A stretch of 64,000 nucleotides of DNA from NCBI GenBank assembly GCA_002221725.1, contig NJFT01000072.1, forward strand, positions 1-64,000, given 5' to 3'. A program made the position numbers and the translations under genes. The notes beneath the pieces were generated by a model. That model did no database searches. It was not told the DNA's origin and saw only the letters and a program-made list of their open reading frames with translations. The DNA comes from Scedosporium boydii (taxonomy: Eukaryota; Ascomycota; Sordariomycetes; Microascales; Microascaceae). Below are positions 57,718-64,000 of this stretch, in pieces (position 1 is the first letter of the stretch; every line of letters starts with the position of its first letter).

Positions 57718-58523
57718 ATGGCGGACCAAAAGTCGACTCGTCGGAGGAGATCTAGTAGCATCCTCCAGGTCTACCATGAGCCCCTCGAGACCCTAGAACA
57801 GATAAGCGACCAGGCCGCGCTTCCCAACCTGAACGCCGACTGGGTGAATGCCAAGGGTACGCTCTTCTTCAAGCTGCTGGGTCCCAGCTTGACATCCCAT
57901 CCTCTCTCTCTCTCTCTCTCGCGGCGTGCGCCTCCCCCAGCAAGCAGCAAGATAGCTAACAGTATATATTTTCTTCTCAACTAGGTGCCTGGACGATACA
58001 CTTCGTTTTGATTGCTTGCTTCAAGATCTTTTATGACATCATACCCGGCGTCTCACAAGAAACGTCGTGGACGCTCACGAATATCACATATATGTTTGGG
58101 TCATATATCATGTTCCATTACGTGCGTGGTGTGCCCTTCGAGTTCAACGGCGGTGCTTTCGACAACCTCAATATGTGGGAGCAGATCGACAACGGTGCGC
58201 AGTACACACCCACCAAGAAGTTCCTTCTAGGAGTGCCTATCGCTCTTTTCCTCCTCAGCACCCACTATACTCATTACGACTTGGCGTACTTTATCATAAA
58301 CTTCCTCGCCGTTCTGGCCGTCATCATTCCCAAGCTCCCTTTTGTATGTGTTTTTCCACCGATACTTTGCTCCTCCTCTGTTTTCTTCCTTCGCCCCCGT
58401 TTCCCTCCTTTGTTGAGCCTTTGCGGATGTTCGTCTCAGGCCATCCTATTTGCTAACCAGTTTGCTATGAAACAGAGCCACCGGATGCGAGTGGGCTTCT
58501 TCTCTGGTCTTCCAGAAGAGTGA
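57718..58523 (+). CDS. Orm/ORMDL-family regulator of sphingolipid synthesis
   Basis: Exons 57718-57856, 57985-58343, 58476-58523 give 181 aa. Orm proteins sit in the ER membrane and restrain serine palmitoyltransferase. Features: the N-terminal phospho-tail RRRRSSSI (in yeast Orm1/2 kinases of the Ypk/Npr1 type act on such Ser residues), NADWVNAKGAWTIHFVLI with first membrane segment, the family core WTLTNITYMFGSYIMFHYV, GVPFEFNGGAFDNLNMWEQI, QYTPTKKFLLGVPIALFLLS, a last hydrophobic pair YFIINFLAVLAVIIPKLP, and the C-terminus HRMRVGFFSGLPEE. Intron 1 contains a (CT)n run (57901-57920). Length and motifs match the family fully. Confidence 0.96.
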
Positions 58524-59312
58524 GGCATGATACATCTCGAGTTTGTCGGAAAGGCGTTGGGGGAGGGGAAACTATATCTTTTTTTCGGTCCTTCCGGTTC
58601 CTTTGTTCTGATTTCCCTTTTGCTAGACAGGCAGACCCCTCGGTACACCGGAGACGACACATGATTTGGAATTTCACACAAAAAAGCACAGGAAGAGGTT
58701 GGCAGGCGTAGAAGAAGACAAAGAACAAGATGAGGAAGAAGAAGAAGAAGAAGCGGCATATGCATCTGTTCTCTCTCACACACACATGGTCATTCTATTT
58801 CATATTTGTTTTAATGCACTCCCTCTCTTTTTCTTTTCCTTGATTCCGTTTTGGCTTAACTTCCCTCCCCTCTCTCTAGGTTCTGGAGTTCGGATACAGC
58901 TATTGAATGGTATATGGGAGATACCTTCTTCCCAATTTCCTCTGTACCCTTCGTCTTTGAAACAGCTTGGCTTGTGATAGGAGTGATATGAATGTTCGCC
59001 AGAAGCATGTGGTAGGTTAGGGCATTAGGGACTTGGATCTATTCACCTGGCTTGTGATGGATCGATTTTTTGAGCCAGTGACGGACTATAGTCCCAAGTC
59101 TTGAGCACCAGCGACAGCTAGTGTCCTCAACAAACAACACACAATAATTATTTGTGCCTAGCTTCGAAACGCCCATCGGAACCAAGCGTCGGATGCCTTT
59201 TTACTGCTGATAGTCGAAGGACTTCACAGATTCGTGCCCTACTGGATAGTGGTGTCCTTGATCGCACAATGTCTCGCTCTATCCTCCATCCATACGAAAC
59301 ATCGCCATCACG
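58524..59312. other. Intergenic region, Orm / unknown gene
   Basis: Orm 3' region with a GAAGAA run near 58731-58754 and no recognisable gene. Confidence 0.5.
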
Positions 59313-60164
59313 ATGGCACGGCGCCTAGGCCTACCGCAGCTAGGATGTCTTGCGGCAACCATCGGAGTATGTCTCGCCCTATTCATAGACGCTGCTCCAA
59401 GGCCGGTTCTTCACTGCCACGAGCAATTGCTTCTCGACAGTCGTGCCACCGCCCCGAACCGTCTGCGAGGAGGTATATCTAGCATCAGCAATACGCAACA
59501 GCCCACCACTACAACTACAACTTATAGCCACTCCACTCTCATCGCCATCGGCGGTTGCGGATACCACAACGGAACTTCCGCCTCCGTCGGGAACCTAGAT
59601 GGCGGCGCGGCAAGTCTCGGCGGCGGAGACATCCTCGGATACTTGAATCCAGTTGGCTTTAGCAGCAACGGCGGGGCGGTCCATCGCATTGATTCTGGCG
59701 AGAGAATAACGCAGCATTTTCATTATACTCTCCAAAAGGCCTCCAATGGCGACCAGGTCATCAAAAGAACGGGCGGCAGAAAGCCCGAAAGATCCAATAG
59801 CCAGGGCGTAAAAACGGCGGCCCGCGACCACGGCTCTGGACAGCGTCGTCGAGTACAAAGAAAGTACACACCACCACCGGCAGACCGTATCGCCCATGTA
59901 CTGGAAAGGTATACGTCATCGACAGCCTCGTCTCCGGTGAATCCATTCGAAGGTCTCGGCAAATTGGCATTCATTTGTGCCGTTGTGTGCGCGTTTATCT
60001 TACTACCGGCTTCAGGAACCGCGGGGGTGAAGCGTGGGGCCGCTGCCGGCATCGGTCAAGGTTCATCACAAACTGAGGCTCAAGAAACCATCAACGATCA
60101 GCTATCCCCGGGCTCAGACTGCCGGTTTTCATCAGGGCATTTAAAAAATAGATACCCCATTTAG
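59313..60164 (+). CDS. Possible secreted or membrane protein, no known family
   Basis: Single open frame of 283 aa starting at an ATG. I do not recognise it. Residues about 8-27 (PQLGCLAATIGVCLALFIDA) resemble a signal peptide or anchor with a possible cleavage site after DAA. A second hydrophobic stretch at about 217-234 (LAFICAVVCAFILLPASG) could span a membrane. Between them lie a Thr run (TTTTTT), Gly-rich stretches (DGGAASLGGGD) and a basic patch (GQRRRVQRKY). Frames on the opposite strand are also partly open, so this may be chance or a lineage-specific gene. It stands 443 bp upstream of the methyltransferase gene on the same strand. Confidence 0.45.
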   Translation: MARRLGLPQLGCLAATIGVCLALFIDAAPRPVLHCHEQLLLDSRATAPNRLRGGISSISNTQQPTTTTTTYSHSTLIAIGGCGYHNGTSASVGNLDGGAASLGGGDILGYLNPVGFSSNGGAVHRIDSGERITQHFHYTLQKASNGDQVIKRTGGRKPERSNSQGVKTAARDHGSGQRRRVQRKYTPPPADRIAHVLERYTSSTASSPVNPFEGLGKLAFICAVVCAFILLPASGTAGVKRGAAAGIGQGSSQTEAQETINDQLSPGSDCRFSSGHLKNRYPI

Positions 60165-60607
60165 AGTTCTATGAAAAGACGAGCATCTTGTTTTGATCTT
60201 TCAAACCCCGGTGAGAACACGGCAGCAGGCCAATTTGCAACCGGCCGGTGACGGACTTATAAAACGCGGGGTGTTCAGACTGCAGAGGAAAGAGGTTCCG
60301 AATCGGATAGATCGGACCCGGGTGCCCACCTTTTTACAATCGCGAGGCATTCGCTCCTCCCCTTCCTGTTCGTCCGTTACTAATATAAAAAACACCTTGA
60401 CGTACATCAAATGCGTGACTCGAGGCTGCAATTGTGAGATTGGAGCTAGTCGTGATGTCGACATCGAGCTAGCTTCTGAGATGCGACCGACCCCGCGATA
60501 ACATCGTGCATCCCACTTCGAAAAGCAAAAACTCAACGGCGCTAGATTAGGACTTTTACAATTTCAACTTCATCCAACTAGGAAATCAACATCTATTCGG
60601 TGCCATC
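60165..60607. other. Intergenic region upstream of methyltransferase gene
   Basis: Likely promoter and leader of the methyltransferase gene. No gene or clear repeat seen. Confidence 0.45.
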
Positions 60608-61521
60608 ATGAAAACCGGAGCCCCCATTCTGTATCCCAACGAGAAGGTCGCTGAGAGGGTGACGGAATACTCTCAAAACCATTCAATCCCGCTTCCAAGT
60701 CATATCCCCGAATACCACGCTTGGGTAGACGGGAACCATGAGAGGTCGGGCTACTTGACTTCCAACTTTCAGTCTCAGCTCCATGTCCTGCTATCGCGCC
60801 TCATCGGTGCCAAGAGAGGTATGTCATGTCCCAATGCATACACACAACTTAGTCTACCAGCAGTCCGGCCCTTACTGCTAGCCACCAAATTATATTAACA
60901 GATCGCTGGTAGTCCTCGAGGTAGGGGTTTACGTAGGATACTCTGCGCTCGTCTGGGCCCACGCCGTAGGACCCGAGGGCAAGGTCACCGGCCTCGAGTT
61001 TAGCGAGGAATACGCTAAGTTGGCAGAGAAAGCATTCGAAAAGAACGGGGTCAAGAATGTTGAGATCATAGTCGGCGACGGTCTGGAAACGTGTGTTTTA
61101 TCTCACCCTTACTATCTCCGAAAGCAGTGTTGCTGACCCATGTTATGCAATACTGTATAGTCTTCCGCAGCTCAATCCGTCGGAACCATACGACTTAATC
61201 TTCATCGACGCCCAGAAGTCCGGATACCCCACATACCTCCAGCAAATCCTCGAAAAGTCCCAACCCGGGGCTGCAAATCGCCTCCTTAGACCTGGTGGTC
61301 TAATCGTCGCTGATAATGTTCTTCGGCGCGGAATCATCGCCGATGACAGCTCGGACAACCCTTGGGTAGCGGAACAGATCAGGCTTCGGTCAGAGTACGC
61401 TGTGAACAACGACAACGAGCTTATTAGGAAGTACAATGACGAGGTCGTTAAGAATCCTCGGCTAGAGGCCTTTTTGCTGCCCTTGTTTGATGGGGTTAGC
61501 ATTGCGCGGCTCGTGGATTGA
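60608..61521 (+). CDS. CCoAOMT-like SAM-dependent O-methyltransferase
   Basis: Exons 60608-60818, 60913-61090, 61161-61521 give 249 aa. The acceptor of intron 1 is the TAG at 60910-60912, not the earlier ACAG, because only this gives AKR joined to VLEVGVYVGYSALVWA in frame. It is a class I Rossmann-fold methyltransferase of the caffeoyl-CoA/catechol O-methyltransferase type (Methyltransf_3). The SAM loop is VLEVGVYVGYSA, the acidic ribose residue lies in VTGLEFSEEYA, the metal-binding Asp in YDLIFIDAQKSGY, and the second metal site DN in RPGGLIVADNVLRRG. It probably methylates a catechol-like hydroxyl in an Mg-dependent way; the substrate is unknown. No signal peptide, so likely cytosolic. 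No adjacent polyketide or peptide synthase was seen. Confidence 0.93.
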
Positions 61522-62412
61522 GTGAGCTCGAGGAATCTGGTAGTCAGCGCAAGTACACCGGGCATCGACGGGAATCTAGGGTCTTTCTACGCCAGCTAAA
61601 TTTTAGCTGTAGGATTAATATATAAACCGCCAAAGCTGCTGCTTTATTCTACTGTTTTCCCCATGATCAGTCCGTTCCTCATCTATTCCGTCTCTAGAAT
61701 CTGCGGGTCTATAATTGCTTAAACCATGTGTGGAAGACATTTTAGACACTGGGTGGAGGAGAAGGTAGCTCTGTGAGCCAGAATAGAGCCTCGGGCGCCC
61801 GGATTTCGAGGGTATGTAGGACTAGAACCTCGACTCCTGTGTGAGACGGAAAGTTGCCCCGACATCTGCGACGAGGAGGTAAAGAGGTTGCCTTAAGCTT
61901 CGCACTATCAAAGGGAAATCATGGCTTGAAGCGCCGAGCCTACCCAAACCAGCACTAGAGTTTATCCCTCCCGCGTTCAGTCTGCACCCCTAGCTTCAGG
62001 ATCTAAATATAGCGGCCTTTAGCTTCGGCTGGCTCTGGTCAGAGGTGCCTCGAGCAATAGCTGCCCAATATTTAGGACTGCGTGGGAAGGATTGCATGTC
62101 ATTTTTGGGGTGAATCTGGTGCTCTGTTCGCTGTGATGATCGCTGTGGTGTTAATCATCCCAAGATCCAGCAGAGCTGAGCAGCTGTTCGGTTGGGTCGA
62201 AGCCACCAGCCTAATCTGTGATTGGTCAATTGCACTAAGCTTCGTGGGCTAAACTCGGGTTGATCTACAGAGGTATCCGCAGCCAGAACTTCAAGATCCA
62301 TTCAAGCAATCCATCCAAAATTTACGACGAACAGATCTTGCTCATGCTGCAAACGACCATGAGCTCCACCTCGCGACCGGACTCGAAACGATGAACCTCC
62401 AGCAGCGTGCAC
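61522..62412. other. Intergenic region, methyltransferase / unknown gene
   Basis: 0.9 kb with no recognisable gene. It includes the promoter of the downstream two-exon gene. Confidence 0.5.
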
Positions 62413-63218
62413 ATGGCAGCCAGATCCGCCATTGCCAACGGTTCCTTTGGCGCCTTTGCGCCGAGGACGATATTCATCAAGGCGTCGCCGCCACCGCTGA
62501 CCTTCGCTGAGCGCAGAGCAGTCCTCCATGCGCTCAAGAGACACTGCCGGATAGATTTTTTCCGCAAGATTAGGGTTAGTTCTGAGCAACATCGAGGAGC
62601 AGCGCGTAGAAAGGGAATACAGGAACGAGAGAAGAAAAGAAAATAGTTGAAGCGGAGAATTTCTTCTCGGCTAACTTTTTTTTGTCGAATTCTTAGAATA
62701 ACCCATCTTCGTTCCTATCGTTGGCAGAATCCGAAGAGGCTGCTCGGACCCTAATCGCCCGTAGCCCGCTAAAATACCAACTCGAGATAGACGCCAAAGA
62801 CCGCTCTCCGCAGGAAGCGCCCGGGAACGACGACGGCCCTAGTAATGGGATGACATCCTCCTCCGCGCGACCGACAGCTCACGACCACCCCGCAGAAAGC
62901 TCAAAAGAGTTCACCATCCACATCTTCCCGCGCCACACGGGAAAGAAGCACAACGAACTCATCGAAGACTCGCCACTACATGGCCCGTGGCCCGGGCAAC
63001 CGGACGCAACCTCGTTCGTGGCTCGGTACCTCAGACGGGTGATTCCGGACGGGACGCTCAAGGACGGCCTTGCCGACTGGGAGACGGGGGGCCAGCTGCA
63101 AGAGGATGGCGATGCGCTGGGGAAAGCCGCGGATATGGGTCCGAGGTTTTACGTGCAGAGGCGCCAGCGGCGACGAGAGTCGAAAATGGGGCTCAGTGGT
63201 GTGCTCGAGGATACTTAG
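62413..63218 (+). CDS. Conserved-looking protein of unknown function
   Basis: Exons 62413-62574 and 62697-63218 give 227 aa. The join KIR to NNPSSFLSLAESEEAA is in phase, with a CTAAC branch site and GTTAGT donor. I do not know a function, but the parts resemble an uncharacterised protein I associate with many Pezizomycotina: an N-terminal FGAFAPRTIFIKASPPPLTF followed by ERRAVLHALKRHCRIDFFRK, a middle SPLKYQLEI, and KEFTIHIFPRHTGKKHNELI then SPLHGPWPG, RYLRRVIPDG, GLADWETGG. The basic, acid-poor first 54 residues could target mitochondria. The residues after about 205 are basic. Relation to known folds is not visible by eye. Confidence 0.75.
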
Positions 63219-63454
63219 TGGGAGTGCTGCGCTACGATGCACTGGGGAACGATAGTGGGACCTGTTGAGATAAACCGTGATGGACCTTATTCCCAACCCG
63301 ATGCAGCTCAAAATCTCTCAGAATATTAACCGCATCCAGAGGCCGCCAGAAATGATTTGAGATGACAAGTGTGACTAGGCTGAAACTAGTGTACTCATGG
63401 GGGCGCCCATTTACACAACAGGAAATGTAAACAGTTGATATCCGCCTTTGTATG

Positions 63455-63478
63455 CACGAAGTAATAAACTACTTCGTA
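63455..63478. repeat. Inverted motif pair, hairpin candidate
   Basis: CACGAAGTA, a 6-bp spacer (ATAAAC), then exact TACTTCGTA (63470-63478): 8-bp perfect arms able to form a stem-loop. Confidence 0.65.
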
Positions 63479-63949
63479 GTGTACTTGTAAGTTGCATGCT
63501 AGACCCACCAGGTCGACCTTGCTACCTGATCGTACATCGATCTATAGGACATCGAATCTATAGATCCATGTATGAATGGCCCGATGGGCCGCATCGTAAT
63601 CTTCGACGTTGACTGGCATCTTTTTCCCCTCTCAAGGAGGCGAGCAACTTAACCGACACCGACTTCTCGACGAAATACAAAATGTGTTCTGGTCCCAATC
63701 CCCGGATTACATTGGTCAACTAAACTTATGAGGCTGGATCTACGAGCTGGCAGATCACATGGCCTGCAGAATAAGACTTCCAAAGAGGCCACGGGCATTA
63801 GTGTGAGTGCATCTTCCCTGCCCGCCGGTGACGCGAAGTGTTTTAAACTGAGCACAAGGTTCCGATGGCGGGTCAAAACAAACGAACCGATTGATGGTTA
63901 CTGGCAGTGGAATGTTGGCACCAGGCCTGGATATTGCCTCAGGACGCGC

Positions 63950-63958
63950 TACGAAGTA
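63950..63958. repeat. TACGAAGTA dispersed motif copy
   Basis: Exact copy followed directly by CGAAGCA, a partial repeat of the core. Confidence 0.7.
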
Positions 63959-64000
63959 CGAAGCAGAGTCAGACATACGGACTTTATGCTTAACATTAGT

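Larger units (their letters stand above)
63219..64000. other. Right-end region without gene
   Basis: No gene seen. It has an inverted pair of the dispersed motif at 63455-63478 and a further copy at 63950-63958. A gene could begin beyond the window. Confidence 0.45.

Noticed and set aside
62566..62578. GATTAGGGTTAG resembling fungal telomere repeat TTAGGG
   Set aside because: Only about one and a half units, and it forms the exon end and splice donor of the two-exon gene.
1..64000. CRISPR arrays, insertion sequences, phage or secondary-metabolite clusters
   Set aside because: No regularly spaced direct repeats, transposase, integrase, PKS or NRPS sequence could be seen; the lone methyltransferase and CoA ligase are 46 kb apart and not a cluster.

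Overview
The window looks like nuclear chromosomal DNA of a filamentous ascomycete (Pezizomycotina, probably a Sordariomycete). Genes are split by short introns (about 50-255 nt) with GT...AG ends and CTAAC/CTGAT-like branch sites, UTRs are pyrimidine-rich, the two tRNAs carry introns, and the gene set is typical of this group (Sln1-type hybrid histidine kinase, peroxisomal 4CL-like ligase, Cdc50, Orm, Maf1, FACT Spt16). I see no bacterial-style operon, plasmid, phage or CRISPR feature. All exon joins were worked out by reading frames and splice signals by eye.

Layout. Bases 1-9172 hold no gene I can support; they contain short dispersed motifs and one G-rich tract. From 9.2 to 31.6 kb comes a gene-dense housekeeping block: an Mgr3-like mitochondrial TPR protein (-), a PTS1-bearing acyl/aryl-CoA ligase (+), a Cdc50-family flippase subunit (+), FACT subunit Spt16 (-), a Dap1-like cytochrome b5-fold protein (+), tRNA-Val (-), a carboxymuconolactone decarboxylase-family protein (+), an unknown membrane protein (-), the KEOPS kinase Bud32 (+), the glutamate-cysteine ligase modifier subunit (-) and the AP-1 sigma adaptin (+). 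From 34 to 41.5 kb are Maf1 (+), tRNA-Leu (-) and a Sln1-type histidine kinase (-). A sparse stretch of 41.5-57.7 kb holds a single-PAH-domain miniprotein (-), a large F-box-like protein (-) and an Air1/2-like zinc-knuckle RGG protein (-). The right end has an Orm protein (+), a possible secreted or membrane protein (+), a CCoAOMT-like methyltransferase (+) and a conserved-looking two-exon protein of unknown function (+).

The genes do not form a biosynthetic cluster. Loose themes are lipid and membrane homeostasis (Cdc50, Dap1, Orm, peroxisomal ligase), chromatin and RNA (Spt16, PAH protein, Air, Maf1, tRNAs), tRNA modification (Bud32) and stress (GCL modifier, Sln1).

Most notable for follow-up: (i) a 9-bp motif TACGAAGTA (reverse complement TACTTCGTA), at least 16 exact copies, all outside genes, some joined into perfect or near-perfect palindromes; (ii) a 106-aa protein that is little more than one Sin3-type PAH domain; (iii) a final intron in the CoA ligase gene whose retention would remove both the catalytic lysine motif and the SKL peroxisomal signal; (iv) an AP-1 sigma 3' end that looks one base out of frame with a possible C-terminal tail; (v) uncharacterised proteins at 24950, 59313 and 62413.
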